A stretch of DNA of 55,002 nucleotides from NCBI RefSeq assembly GCF_900167055.1, contig NZ_FUXP01000005.1:1-55002 (forward strand). The letters run 5' to 3'. Positions 28,888 to 38,582 of this stretch are shown here, piece after piece. The notes beneath the pieces were generated by a model that ran no database searches, was not told the origin of the DNA, and saw nothing but the letters and a program-made list of their open reading frames with translations. Every line of letters begins with the position of its first letter. Within the stretch, counting starts at the first letter, position 1. The DNA is from Lysobacter spongiicola DSM 21749 (GTDB taxonomy: Bacteria > Pseudomonadota > Gammaproteobacteria > Xanthomonadales > Xanthomonadaceae). The translations under genes and the position numbers were made by a program.

Positions 28888-31800
28888 TCAGGTATCCGCG
28901 GGCACCCGGACCCGGAACCACGCCGCATACAGCGCCGGCAGGAAAAACAGGGTCAGGGCGGTGGCCACCAGCAGGCCGCCCATGATGGCGACCGCCATCG
29001 GCCCGAAGAAGGCACTGCGCGACAGCGGGATCATCGCCAGGATCGCCGCCAGCGCGGTCAACACGATCGGACGGAAGCGACGCACCGTCGCTTCCACGAC
29101 TGCCTGCCACGGCTCGCGGCCATCACTGCGGTCCTGCTCGATCTGGTCCACCAGGATCACCGAGTTGCGCATGATCATGCCGGCCAGCGCGATCGTGCCG
29201 AGCATCGCCACGAAACCGAACGGCACCCGGAACACCAGCAGGAACAGGGTCACGCCGATCAATCCCAGTGGCGCGGTCAGCAGCACCATGATGCTGCGCG
29301 AGGCACTGCGCAGTTGCAGCATCAGGAGGGTGAAGACCACGAACAGGAACAGGGGCACGCCGGCGGCGATGGAGTTCTGGCCGCGGGCGGAATCCTCGAC
29401 GCTGCCACCGACCTCCACCGAATAGCCATGGCGCAGGCCGTCGCGGATGTCGTCGAGCGTCGGGGAAATCTGCGCGACCACCGTCGCCGGCTGGGTGCCG
29501 TCGTAGATGTCGGCGCGCACCGTCATCGTCGGCTTGCGGTCGCGGTGCCAGATGATGCCCTCCTCGAACCCGTATTCGAGCGTCGCGACCTGGGCCAGCG
29601 ACACGCTGGTGCCACTGGCGGTCGGCACCATCAGGCTCCCCAGTTCGTCGAGCTCGACAGCGTCGCTCCCGCCGCCGCGCAGCATGATCTCGATCAGCTC
29701 GTCGCCCTCTCGAAAGGTGCTGACCCCGGTGCCCGAAAGCGAGCCGCGAAGCACCTGCGCGAGTTCCGCCGAACTGATGCCGATCGCGCGCGCCCGCGCC
29801 TGGTCGACATGCAGGCGCACCGTTTTCGATGGCTCGTCCCAGTCGAGGTTGACGTTGGTGACGTGCGGGTTCTCGCGGATCTTTTCGCGTACGGCGTACG
29901 CGACTTCGCGCACCTCGTCGATATGCTCGCCGGAGACCCGGAACTGCACCGGGTAGCCCACCGGTGGCCCGTTCTCCAGCCGCGTCACCCGCAACTGCAG
30001 CTCCGGGAACAGCGGCACCACCTCCTCGATCATCCAGCTGCGCACCCGCTCGCGCGCCTCGATGTCCTCCGGCATCAGCACGAACTGGGCGAAGTTGGCG
30101 GCCGGCAATTGCTGGTCCAGTGGCAGGTAGAAGCGCGGCGATCCGGTACCGACCCAGGCGGTGTAGTTGACCAGGTCCTCGCGCTTGGAAAGCAGCGCCT
30201 CCAATCGCGCCGCCTGTTCCGAAGTCGCCCGTAGCGAACTGCCTTCGGCCAGCTCCATGTCGACCATCAGCTCGGGACGGACCGAATCGGGAAAGAACTG
30301 CTGCGGCACGAAACGGAACAGCAGCACCGATCCGAAGAAGGCGGCAGCAGTCAGCCCGATCACCAGCCAGCGGCGACGCACGCACCAGACCAGCGCGCGG
30401 CGGAAGCGCTGGTAGAAGCGGGTGCCGTACGGATCGTGCACATGCCCCGCACCGTTGTCGGTCGGCACCGGAGCAAGCACATCGGCGAAGGCGGGAAATC
30501 GATCGGCCCAGCGCTCGCGCCTGGCACGCCAGCGCGCGGCCAGCGACTCCGGCTTCGGCGGCACATGGCCGTGGCCACCCATGTCGGGCAGCAACTTGTC
30601 ACCCAGGTAGGGGATGAACACCACCGCCGCGACCCACGACACCAGCAGCGCGATGGTGACCACCTGGAACAGCGATCGGGTGTACTCGCCGGTGCTGGAT
30701 GCGGCCGTGGCAATCGGCAGGAAGCCGGCCGCGGTGATCAGGGTCCCGGTCAGCATCGGGAAGGCCGTCGAATCCCAGGCGAAGGCCGCGGCGCGGAGCC
30801 GGTCGAAACCCTGCTCCATCTTGATGGCCATCATCTCCACCGCGATGATCGCATCGTCCACCAGCAGGCCCAGCGCCAGCACCAGGGCGCCCAGCGAGAT
30901 CTTGTGCAGGCCGACGCCAAACAGGTCCATCACCGCGAAGGTCATCGCCAGCACCAGCGGGATCGACAGCGCCACCACCAGTCCGGTGCGCCAGCCCAGC
31001 GACAGGAAGCTCACCAGCAGCACGATGGCGACGGCCTCGGCGAGCACCTTGACGAACTCGCCGACCGAATCCTGCACCGCCGCCGGCTGGTCGGACACCT
31101 TGTGCAGCGACATGCCGACCGGGAGCGTCCTCTGGAGCTCGGCAAAGGTGCGCTCAAGTGACTCGCCCAGCTCGAGGATGTCGCCGCCATCGCGCATCGA
31201 TACACCGATGCCGATCGCATCCTCGCCCATGAAGCGCATCGCCGGACCCGGTGGATCGGCGAAGCCGCGATGCACATCGGCCACGTCGTCGAGGGTGAAG
31301 GTGCGGTCGCCGACGCGGACCGGGAAGCGGCGGATGTCGTCGACGCTGTCGAACTGTCCGTCAACCCGGACCGGCACCCGGCTGCTGCCGGTCTCGAAGA
31401 ACCCGGCCGGCACCAGCGCGTTCTGCTGTTCGAGCGCGGCCTGCACCGCCGCCGCGGACACGCCCAGCGTGGCGAGCTTGGTGTTGGACAGCTCGATCCA
31501 GATCTTCTCGTCCTGCACGCCGAACAGCTGGATCTTGCCCACGTCCGGCACCTGCTCCAGTGCCAGTTGCAGGCGCCGGGCGTGGTCGCGCATCAGGGCA
31601 TAGTCGAAGCCCTCGCCGGTCAGCGCGTAGATGTTGCCGAAGGTGTCGCCGAACTCGTCGTTGAAAAACGGCCCGACGATGTCCGCCGGCAACTGCGGGC
31701 GCAGGTCGCCGATCTTCTTGCGGACCTGGTAGAACAGTTCGGGTATCTCGCCCGAGCGCATCGAGTCACGCGCAGCGAAAATCACCTGCGACTCGCCGGC

Positions 31801-32061
31801 GCGCGAGTAGGAGCGGACGAACTCGTACTCGCCGGTCTCCATCACCTTGCGCTCGATGCGCTCGGTCACCTGCGAGGCCACCTGCTCGGCCGTCGCCCCC
31901 GGCCACATCGTCTGCACCACCATGACCTTGAAGGTGAATTCCGGGTCCTCGCTGCGCCCCAGTGACAGGTATGAAGATGCACCGGCGATTGCCAGCACCA
32001 GCATCGCGTAGACCACCAGGCTGCGGTGGCGCAGGGCCCACTCGGAGAGGTTGAAGCGCAT
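28888..32061 (-). CDS. RND multidrug efflux transporter (inner-membrane pump)
   Basis: A 1057-residue proton-driven pump of the HAE-1/AcrB-like type. The N-terminal helix (about 13-33), two large periplasmic loops and twelve helices are visible. LGLLVDDAIIAVE carries the Asp-Asp pair needed for proton relay. The N-terminus SLGRSEDPEFTFKVMVVQTMWPG is typical of the MexK/YegN-like branch rather than AcrB itself. It lies 12 bases downstream of its adaptor gene and shares an operon controlled from the divergent TetR side. The substrate is unknown; an outer channel gene (tolC) is 2.8 kb away. Confidence 0.93.
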   Translation of the reverse strand: MRFNLSEWALRHRSLVVYAMLVLAIAGASSYLSLGRSEDPEFTFKVMVVQTMWPGATAEQVASQVTERIERKVMETGEYEFVRSYSRAGESQVIFAARDSMRSGEIPELFYQVRKKIGDLRPQLPADIVGPFFNDEFGDTFGNIYALTGEGFDYALMRDHARRLQLALEQVPDVGKIQLFGVQDEKIWIELSNTKLATLGVSAAAVQAALEQQNALVPAGFFETGSSRVPVRVDGQFDSVDDIRRFPVRVGDRTFTLDDVADVHRGFADPPGPAMRFMGEDAIGIGVSMRDGGDILELGESLERTFAELQRTLPVGMSLHKVSDQPAAVQDSVGEFVKVLAEAVAIVLLVSFLSLGWRTGLVVALSIPLVLAMTFAVMDLFGVGLHKISLGALVLALGLLVDDAIIAVEMMAIKMEQGFDRLRAAAFAWDSTAFPMLTGTLITAAGFLPIATAASSTGEYTRSLFQVVTIALLVSWVAAVVFIPYLGDKLLPDMGGHGHVPPKPESLAARWRARRERWADRFPAFADVLAPVPTDNGAGHVHDPYGTRFYQRFRRALVWCVRRRWLVIGLTAAAFFGSVLLFRFVPQQFFPDSVRPELMVDMELAEGSSLRATSEQAARLEALLSKREDLVNYTAWVGTGSPRFYLPLDQQLPAANFAQFVLMPEDIEARERVRSWMIEEVVPLFPELQLRVTRLENGPPVGYPVQFRVSGEHIDEVREVAYAVREKIRENPHVTNVNLDWDEPSKTVRLHVDQARARAIGISSAELAQVLRGSLSGTGVSTFREGDELIEIMLRGGGSDAVELDELGSLMVPTASGTSVSLAQVATLEYGFEEGIIWHRDRKPTMTVRADIYDGTQPATVVAQISPTLDDIRDGLRHGYSVEVGGSVEDSARGQNSIAAGVPLFLFVVFTLLMLQLRSASRSIMVLLTAPLGLIGVTLFLLVFRVPFGFVAMLGTIALAGMIMRNSVILVDQIEQDRSDGREPWQAVVEATVRRFRPIVLTALAAILAMIPLSRSAFFGPMAVAIMGGLLVATALTLFFLPALYAAWFRVRVPADT

Positions 32062-32073
32062 GGCGGTGCCGCC

Positions 32074-33189
32074 TCAGTCCAGCACTGGACGGTTCTGGCG
32101 GTCGACCCCGACCACCTGCTGCCCTTCGCGCAGAAGATGCCCGCCCGCGGCAACCACCCAGTCACCGCGCTCCAGCCCCGCGCTCACCGGCACCCGCTCG
32201 CTGCCGAACCGGCCGACCTCCACCGGTTGCAGGCGCAGCGTGGACTGCTCCGGATCCAGCACGAACACGGCGAAACCACCGTCGCCCTGCTCCTGGAGCG
32301 CCGCCAGTGGCACGCTCATGCCGCCGCCGGCGCTGTCGCGATCCACGAACACGCGGGCGCTCTGGCCAAGCTCGAGCGCATCGGCGGGTGCCTCCACCTC
32401 GGCGCGCGCCTGGAACGTGCGGGAGGCTGGATCGGCCAACGGTGACACCTCGCGGACCACTGCCGGCCAGCGCGCGCCGGGTTCGGCCCAGGCTTCGACC
32501 TCGACCGCGAGGCCGGGCTGGATGCCACCGACCTCTCCCTCGGGAATGGCGAAGACCACTTCACGTGCACCATCGGCGGCGAGGGTGAACACCGGCTGCC
32601 CCGCCGAAACCACCTGCCCCGCTTCGGCATGTCTCGCGGCCACCACGCCGTCCACCGGCGCACGCAGCTGCGACCGGGAAGCCTGGTTGCCCGCGACTTC
32701 CAACTGCGCCCGGGCCGCATCGACCCGGCCCTGGGCCGCGGTGGCGGCAGCGTCCTGGGCGTCCATGGCCGACCTGCTGACCAGTTGCTGATCGGCCAGC
32801 GCGGAATAACGCACCTGGTCGGCGCGGGCACGGCCGAGTTCAGCCTGGGCAGCCGCGAGCTCGGCGCGGGCGGCGCGGGCGCGCGCATCCAGATCGTCGG
32901 CGTCGAGCGTTGCAAGTACCTGGCCCCGCTGCACGTGGTCACCCGCATCCACATGGCGCTGGACGAGCTGTCCGCCGACCTGGAAGGACAGCGTGCTTTC
33001 CTCGCGCGCCCGGATGTCACCGGCGAACGACCTCGATGCTTCCCCGGCCTCCCGCGGCTGGGTCACCAGCACGGGTCGCGCGGCCTGGGCGTCCTGCGGC
33101 TCGCTGGAACAGCCCGCCAGCGCGGCCGCCAACAGCAGTGCAATGGCGATGGTTGGAGCGTAGGACCTGCCGGAACCGGTAATGCGCAT
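32074..33189 (-). CDS. RND efflux periplasmic adaptor (membrane fusion lipoprotein)
   Basis: A 371-residue adaptor linking the pump to an outer-membrane channel. The lipobox ALAGC (Cys about 26) anchors it to the inner membrane. The order is biotinyl-lipoyl half (STLSFQVGGQLVQRHVDAGDHV), alpha-helical hairpin rich in Ala/Arg (about 100-165), second lipoyl half (APVDGVVAARHAEAGQVV), then beta-barrel domains. The ATG at 33189 has AGAAGG nine bases upstream; an in-frame ATG seven codons upstream lacks one. Confidence 0.9.
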   Translation of the reverse strand: MRITGSGRSYAPTIAIALLLAAALAGCSSEPQDAQAARPVLVTQPREAGEASRSFAGDIRAREESTLSFQVGGQLVQRHVDAGDHVQRGQVLATLDADDLDARARAARAELAAAQAELGRARADQVRYSALADQQLVSRSAMDAQDAAATAAQGRVDAARAQLEVAGNQASRSQLRAPVDGVVAARHAEAGQVVSAGQPVFTLAADGAREVVFAIPEGEVGGIQPGLAVEVEAWAEPGARWPAVVREVSPLADPASRTFQARAEVEAPADALELGQSARVFVDRDSAGGGMSVPLAALQEQGDGGFAVFVLDPEQSTLRLQPVEVGRFGSERVPVSAGLERGDWVVAAGGHLLREGQQVVGVDRQNRPVLD

Positions 33190-33215
33190 CGGAGCGCCTT
33201 CTGGGGTCAATTAAT

Positions 33216-33250
33216 GAACCGGCGGGTACTGTATAAATATCGAACCGGCG
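33216..33250. promoter_or_regulatory. likely TetR operator/divergent promoter
   Basis: Two exact direct repeats, GAACCGGCG (33216-33224 and 33242-33250), both continuing with RGT, lie 26 bases apart. They flank an AT-rich TGTATAAATAT. TATAAA (33232-33237) fits a -10 box for tetR on the plus strand, and TATACA on the other strand fits one for the efflux operon. This is the expected site for repression of both genes by the TetR protein. Confidence 0.55.
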
Positions 33251-33267
33251 AGTCTACTATCGGCACC

Positions 33268-33990
33268 ATGGTTTCCCGCAGTTCCCGAAGCAAGCCGCCG
33301 GTCGCCGACGCCCCCGCACCGGCACCGACCACCCGCACCCCCGGCCCCGGCCGCCCCAAGGACCCGGGCAAGCGCGCCGCGATCCTGGAGGCGGCCAAGG
33401 CGATGTTCACCCGCCTGGGGTTCGATGGCGCGAGCATGGACCAGATCGCCGCCGAAGCAGGGGTCTCCAAGCTCACCGTCTACAGCCACTTCGGCGACAA
33501 GGAGTCGCTGTTCGCGGCCGCCGTGCAATCCCACTGCGATACCGGCCTGCCATCGGACCTGTTCGAGCCGGCTGGCGAGGCGCAGCCCGTACGCGAGCGC
33601 CTGCTGTCCATCGCCGAAGCCCTGTTTTCGATGATCAGCAGCCATGAGGCGCTCGCCGGCCACCGCATGCTGTGCAGCCCGCAACTGGTGGGGTCGCCGC
33701 TGGCACACCTGTTCTGGGAGGCGGGGCCGCAGCGCGTGCAGGACAACATCGCCCGCGTCCTCGCACGGCGGATGGCGTCCGGGGAGCTGGCGATCGGCGA
33801 CGGCGGCGAGCAAGCGCTGCACCGCGCCGCCACCCAGTTGTGCGCCCTGCTCAAGGGGGAACTGCACGCCATGCTGGTGCTGGGTTGTTGCGAGCCGGAG
33901 CGCGAGGCCATCCGGACCCATCTGGAAGCTGCGGTGGACGTGTTCCTTCGCGCCTACGCACCGTCGGCGGACACCACTGGCGATCCGTGA
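33268..33990 (+). CDS. TetR-family transcriptional regulator
   Basis: A 240-residue repressor. After a Pro/Ala-rich tail of about 32 residues comes the TetR helix-turn-helix (AAILEAAKAMFTRLGFDGAS, then IAAEAGVSKLTVYSHFGDKE, about 37-82). The C-terminal ligand domain ends in a region like the TetR_C AefR type. It is divergent from the adaptor-pump operon, which it most likely represses along with itself. The ligand is unknown. Confidence 0.92.
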   Translation: MVSRSSRSKPPVADAPAPAPTTRTPGPGRPKDPGKRAAILEAAKAMFTRLGFDGASMDQIAAEAGVSKLTVYSHFGDKESLFAAAVQSHCDTGLPSDLFEPAGEAQPVRERLLSIAEALFSMISSHEALAGHRMLCSPQLVGSPLAHLFWEAGPQRVQDNIARVLARRMASGELAIGDGGEQALHRAATQLCALLKGELHAMLVLGCCEPEREAIRTHLEAAVDVFLRAYAPSADTTGDP

Positions 33991-34123
33991 CCGCGGTCTC
34001 GGTGACTTCCGGCACTGAACGGGGAGCCCCGGCGAGGCGATCCTGTGCCCCACGATACGGCGCCGGCGGCCCCACCTCCCCGCTACAATTGGCGGTCAAC
34101 CGCGAATACCGAGACAGCCTCCC

Positions 34124-34780
34124 ATGAGCACGATTGATTACGCCAAGGCCCGCGAACTGATGGTCGAACAGCAGGTCCGTCCATGGGAGGTACTGGACGA
34201 ACGCGTGCTGGAGGTCATCTCGGCGATGCCCCGCGAGCAGTTCGTCGCCGAGGCGCACCGGGCGTTGGCCTATGCCGACCTGGCGCTGCCGCTGGGCCAC
34301 GGCCAGCGCATGATGAAACCGGTCGTGGAAGGCCGCGCGCTGCAGTCGATCCTGGCAAAGCCGTTCGAGGAAGTGCTGGAGGTCGGGACCGGCAGCGGCT
34401 ACCTCGCCGCCTGCCTCGGGCGCCTCGCCCGCGACGTGGTCAGCCTCGAGCTGTATCCCGAACTCGCCGATGCCGCCCGCGAGCGACTGGCGGAACAGCG
34501 CATCACCAATGTCGAAGTGGTCCAGGCCGACGCCATGGCCTGGACGACCTCGCGCCGATTCGACGCCATCTGCGTCAGCGGCGCGGTGCTCGAGGTGCCG
34601 GAGCGGTTCATGGAGTGGCTGAAGCCGGGGGGCCGCCTGTTCGCGGTGCGCGGGCGCTCGCCGGCCATGGAAGCCGTACTCGTACACCATGATGTCAACG
34701 GCCCGCGCACCGAGTCGTTGTTCGAAACCGACCTGCCCTACCTCGTCGGCGCGGCGCCCGTGCCGGCATTCGAACTCTAG
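34124..34780 (+). CDS. pcm: protein-L-isoaspartate O-methyltransferase family protein
   Basis: A 218-residue SAM-dependent methyltransferase fold. It has the SAM loop VLEVGTGSGYLAACLG (about 84-99) and the Pcm-type N-terminus ARELMVEQQVRPWEVLDERVLE, followed by MPREQFV. A -10-like TACAAT is at 34084-34089. It precedes tolC by 45 bases, an arrangement seen in Xanthomonas relatives. Some catalytic-loop residues of true Pcm are not obvious, so repair of isoaspartate is inferred from the family. Confidence 0.88.
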   Translation: MSTIDYAKARELMVEQQVRPWEVLDERVLEVISAMPREQFVAEAHRALAYADLALPLGHGQRMMKPVVEGRALQSILAKPFEEVLEVGTGSGYLAACLGRLARDVVSLELYPELADAARERLAEQRITNVEVVQADAMAWTTSRRFDAICVSGAVLEVPERFMEWLKPGGRLFAVRGRSPAMEAVLVHHDVNGPRTESLFETDLPYLVGAAPVPAFEL

Positions 34781-34825
34781 CCGACGCGAGTCCCTCGCAG
34801 GACTGTTCACCACAAGGACCCCAAG

Positions 34826-36241
34826 ATGATCCGCCGCCGACTCGTACTCGCCCTTGCCTTCGCCCTGCTGCCGGCCACCGCCGCGGCGGAAGACCTGTTG
34901 CAGACCTACGAGCTGGCGAGGGCCGGCGACCCGCAGTTCTCCGCGGCGGAGTCGAGCCGGCTGGCGACGCGAGAAGGTGCGGTGCAGGCCCGCGCGGCGA
35001 TGCTGCCGCAGCTGGATGGCACTGCCAGCATTCGGCGCTCGCGCAGCGAAGGGCCCTCGACCTTCCAGGCCGATCCCACCGAGCCGACGGTAAACGGCGA
35101 CATCGAAACCGAATCCACTACCCGCAACTTCGGTGTCAGCGGTACGCAGATGCTGTTCGACATGACGCGCTTCACCACCCTGCGTGGGCAGAAGGCGCTG
35201 AGCCGCGCCAGCGACTACCAGCTCGAGGCCGCGGGCGACAACCTGATCACCCGCACCTCGGCCGCCTATTTCAACGTGCTGGTGCAACTGGAAACACTTG
35301 CCGCCGCCGAAGCCGCCGAGACCGCCCTGCAGAGGCAGTTCGACTTTGCCTCGAAGCGGCTGGAGGTGGGTCTTGCACCGATCACCGACGTGCACGAAGC
35401 GCGCGCGCAGTTCGACAGCGCCCGCGCCAACACCATCCTCGCCCGCAACGCCGTGGCGGATGCCTACCAGGCACTGGCGGAAATCACCGGCCAGCCGGTG
35501 CGCAACCTGCAGGGCCTACCGGCCGACTTCCAGCCGGAGCTTCCGGTCTCGGAAGGCGTCGATGCCTGGGTGCAGACCGCCATCGACAACAATCCCGCAC
35601 TGCGCGCACAGCAGCTGCAGGTACAGGCGGCGGAGGCCGACGTGGCCACTGCCCGCGCGGGCCACCTGCCCACGCTCTACCTGAGTGGCGGCTACAACGA
35701 CAGCGAAACCACCGGCGACCGCACTTTCAGCAGCAGTGATCTTCCCACTTCGATCACCAGCCCGATCGAAAGTGAAAGTCGAGGACCGGAAATCGGCATC
35801 ACCCTCAACGTTCCGATCTTCTCCGGCGGCGCCACCCAGTCACGCGTGCGCCAGGCAATCGCCCAGCGTGACATCCGTGCCGACGAACTGGTGCAGCAGC
35901 GCCGCGCGCTCGAGCGCAACACCCGCAACGCCTACCAGACCCTGGTGGCCGGCATCAGCGAAGTCGAAGCGCGCCGCCTCGCGCTGGTATCGGCGCAGGC
36001 CGCCTATGACGCATCGCAAGTGGGCCTGGAGGTCGGCACCCGCACCGTGCTGGACGTGCTGAACAACCAGAACAACCTGTTCAGCGCGCAACAGGCCTAT
36101 GCACTGGCCCGCTACAACTACCTGCAGAACCGGCTGCTGCTCGAGCAGGCCGCGGGCACGCTTGACGTGGAAGACGTGCAGCAGATCAACCGCCTGCTGA
36201 CCGTCAACGCCGACGCCCAGGTCGAGTCGATCCCGCAGTAA
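34826..36241 (+). CDS. tolC: TolC-family outer-membrane efflux channel
   Basis: A 471-residue protein with a signal peptide (1-21, ending TAAA). Two homologous halves of helical-coiled repeats follow, with NVPIFSGGATQSRVRQA and LEVGTRTVLDVLNNQNNLFSAQQ in the second half, both strong TolC signatures. It would form the trimeric exit duct for RND pumps and type I secretion. It is co-directional with pcm and converges with waaA. It is the likely partner of the RND pump encoded nearby, though TolC usually serves several systems. Confidence 0.95.
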   Translation: MIRRRLVLALAFALLPATAAAEDLLQTYELARAGDPQFSAAESSRLATREGAVQARAAMLPQLDGTASIRRSRSEGPSTFQADPTEPTVNGDIETESTTRNFGVSGTQMLFDMTRFTTLRGQKALSRASDYQLEAAGDNLITRTSAAYFNVLVQLETLAAAEAAETALQRQFDFASKRLEVGLAPITDVHEARAQFDSARANTILARNAVADAYQALAEITGQPVRNLQGLPADFQPELPVSEGVDAWVQTAIDNNPALRAQQLQVQAAEADVATARAGHLPTLYLSGGYNDSETTGDRTFSSSDLPTSITSPIESESRGPEIGITLNVPIFSGGATQSRVRQAIAQRDIRADELVQQRRALERNTRNAYQTLVAGISEVEARRLALVSAQAAYDASQVGLEVGTRTVLDVLNNQNNLFSAQQAYALARYNYLQNRLLLEQAAGTLDVEDVQQINRLLTVNADAQVESIPQ

Positions 36242-36283
36242 ACCGGCGGCATCCCGACACTTGGCTTCTCGGCCGCGGCTGGT

Positions 36284-37597
36284 TCAGCCGCGGCCGTGCC
36301 CGTCGTTCGATGCCGGCAACAGGGGCTGGAGCAGCACCATCGTCTGCGCCAGCGCACCGCGTCCGGTTTCCACCAGCGCGCGTCCCGCCTCTGCCATCCG
36401 CTCGCGCTCTGCCGGATCGGCCAGGAGTTGAGCCAGGGCTGCCTCGATCCCCGCCTCGTCCTGGCCGACCAGCAGCGCCGTGGCATCCAGAAGCCGCCGC
36501 GAGATCTCCGCGAAATTGTGCAGGTGCGGCCCAGTGACGATGGCGGTCCCCGCCGCAGCCGGCTCCAGCAGGTTGTGTCCGCCGATCGGTTGCAGGCTGC
36601 CGCCGACAAAGGCGACATCCGCGCAAGCATAGAACTGCATCAGCTCGCCGAGGGTGTCGACCACGAACACATCGTCGTCCTGACCCGGCCATTGGGCACG
36701 CGAGCGGGTGGTCACCGTCCATCCGGCCACGCGCGCCTGTTCGGCGACCATCCGGAAGCGCTCCGGGTGCCGGGGGGCCCACAACAGCAGCAGGCCAGGG
36801 AACCGGTTGCGCAGGCGACGGTGAATCGACAGCACCGCGCCCTCCTCGTCCTCATGGGTACTGGCTGCGATCCAGACCGGGCGCGCACCACAATGCGATC
36901 GGCATTCCGCGGCGAAATCCTCAAGGGCGGGCGGCACCATGACGTCGAACTTCAGGTTGCCGGTCTCGACCACCTGCTCCGGCCGCGCACCGAGCCGCAC
37001 GAACCGCATCGCGTCGGCCATGGACTGGGCAGCCACGGCCCGCACGGTACGCAGCGCGCGACCCACCAGCGGCGCCAGCACCCTGTAGCCGCGCAGCGAC
37101 CGCTCCGACAGCCGCGCGTTGATGATGACCACCGGGATGTCGCGGTCCCGACAGCCGAACAGCAGGTTCGGCCACAACTCGGTTTCCATGATCAGGCCCG
37201 CGTGGGGCCGGTGGTGGTCGAGGAACCGCGAGATCGCGCCGGGCAGGTCGTAGGGCAGGTAGACGTGCTCCACGTCGTGGCCCCACAGCGCACGCACCCG
37301 CTCCGATCCCGTCGGAGTGATGGTGGTGACCAGCAGGCGCAGGTCCGGCCGGCCACGCTTCAACGCCGCCACCAGGGGAATGGCGGCGTTGACTTCGCCC
37401 ACCGATACCGCGTGCAGCCACAGCGTCCCGGTGTGCGGCCTGTCGTGGTAGCGCGCGTAGCGTTCGCTCCAGCGCATGAAGTAGGCCGGATGCCGGAAAC
37501 CCCGCCAGATCAGGTGGTACACCGTGACCGGCACCAACAGGTAGAGCGCGGCCGAGTACAGGCCGCGCAACAGGCGCTCGATGGGGTCACTCCGCAT
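36284..37597 (-). CDS. waaA: 3-deoxy-D-manno-octulosonic acid (Kdo) transferase
   Basis: A 437-residue GT30 enzyme that adds Kdo to lipid IVA. An N-terminal membrane anchor (about 8-28) is followed by LWLHAVSVGEVNAAIPLV, the acceptor-side GEV motif, then ETELWPNLL and the C-terminal GGSLQPIGGHNLLEPAA. The ATG at 37597 was chosen because it starts the membrane anchor. The frame is open further upstream, but that sequence lies antisense to lpxL and shows no family match. Confidence 0.95.
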   Translation of the reverse strand: MRSDPIERLLRGLYSAALYLLVPVTVYHLIWRGFRHPAYFMRWSERYARYHDRPHTGTLWLHAVSVGEVNAAIPLVAALKRGRPDLRLLVTTITPTGSERVRALWGHDVEHVYLPYDLPGAISRFLDHHRPHAGLIMETELWPNLLFGCRDRDIPVVIINARLSERSLRGYRVLAPLVGRALRTVRAVAAQSMADAMRFVRLGARPEQVVETGNLKFDVMVPPALEDFAAECRSHCGARPVWIAASTHEDEEGAVLSIHRRLRNRFPGLLLLWAPRHPERFRMVAEQARVAGWTVTTRSRAQWPGQDDDVFVVDTLGELMQFYACADVAFVGGSLQPIGGHNLLEPAAAGTAIVTGPHLHNFAEISRRLLDATALLVGQDEAGIEAALAQLLADPAERERMAEAGRALVETGRGALAQTMVLLQPLLPASNDGHGRG

Positions 37598-37658
37598 GCG
37601 CGCAGGATACTTCAGCGTCGTCAAAAGGCGTGACAGCAGCGACCGGTAGAATCCCCGC

Positions 37659-38582
37659 ATGGCCGATGCCCCCTCCCCCACCGACGCCGGATCCCCGCCG
37701 TTCGCTCCGCGCCACTGGCCCGCATGGTCGGCCGTCGTCGTGATGTGGCTGGCCGCGCGCCTGCCATGGCGCCTGCAGCGATGGCTCGGCTCCGGCATCG
37801 GGGCGCTGGCGATGCGCCTGTCCGCCGACCGCCGGGAAGCCGCCCGCACCAATCTCCGGCTGTGTTTCCCGGAGATGGACGAGCGCGCACGCGAAGCATT
37901 GCTGCGCGACAGCTTCCGTGACCTGGGCATCGGCCTGTTCGAGTTCGCGCGTGCGTGGTGGGGCTCCGTGGCACCGATGCGGCGTACCGTCCGCATCGAA
38001 GGCGTGGAGGCGATCGAAGCGATCCGTGCGCAGGGCCGCGGCGTGCTGCTGGTGTCGGGGCACTTCATGACCCTGGAGATCTGCGGCCGCCTGATGTGCG
38101 ACCGGTTGCCGCTGGCCGGTATGTACCGCCGCCACCGTGGACCGGTGATGGAATGGGCGGTCAAGCGCGGCCGGCTCCGCTACGCAACGGCGATGTTCGC
38201 CAACGCCGAGCTGCGCCCGGCGATGCGCCACCTCAAGCAGGGCGGCATGCTCTGGTACGCGCCCGACCAGGACATGCGGGGAAAGGAGACGGTGTTCGCA
38301 CCCTTCTTCGGCGTGCCGGCGGCGACGATCACCGCGACCCACCAGTTCGCGCGGTTGACCGGCTGCGCCGTGGTGCCCTTCCACCACCGTCGCGAGGGAG
38401 CGGACTACGTACTCAGGCTGGGTGCGCCGCTGGAGGACTTCCCCTCCGCCGACCCGACCCTCGACAGCACCCGGGTCAACGGCGCCATCGAAGCCATGGT
38501 CCGCGAAGCTCCGAGCCAGTACCTGTGGATCCACCGGCGCTTCAAGCGCAGGCCAGAAGGGGTTGCGCCGCCCTATCGCTGA
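37659..38582 (+). CDS. lpxL: lipid A acyltransferase (LpxL/HtrB family)
   Basis: A 307-residue inner-membrane enzyme that adds a secondary acyl chain to Kdo2-lipid IVA. The HX4E catalytic motif is HFMTLE (His135, Glu140); DQD at about 208-210 and QYLWIHRRFKRRPEG near the C-terminus are typical. It is divergent from waaA with 61 bases between, including a -10-like TAGAAT. Its last ten bases overlap the O-antigen ligase-like gene on the other strand. Which acyl position is used cannot be read from sequence. Confidence 0.92.
   Translation: MADAPSPTDAGSPPFAPRHWPAWSAVVVMWLAARLPWRLQRWLGSGIGALAMRLSADRREAARTNLRLCFPEMDERAREALLRDSFRDLGIGLFEFARAWWGSVAPMRRTVRIEGVEAIEAIRAQGRGVLLVSGHFMTLEICGRLMCDRLPLAGMYRRHRGPVMEWAVKRGRLRYATAMFANAELRPAMRHLKQGGMLWYAPDQDMRGKETVFAPFFGVPAATITATHQFARLTGCAVVPFHHRREGADYVLRLGAPLEDFPSADPTLDSTRVNGAIEAMVREAPSQYLWIHRRFKRRPEGVAPPYR

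Noticed and set aside
37598..38164. An extended N-terminus for WaaA
   Set aside because: It would run antisense through lpxL. The membrane anchor typical of WaaA begins at the ATG at 37597.
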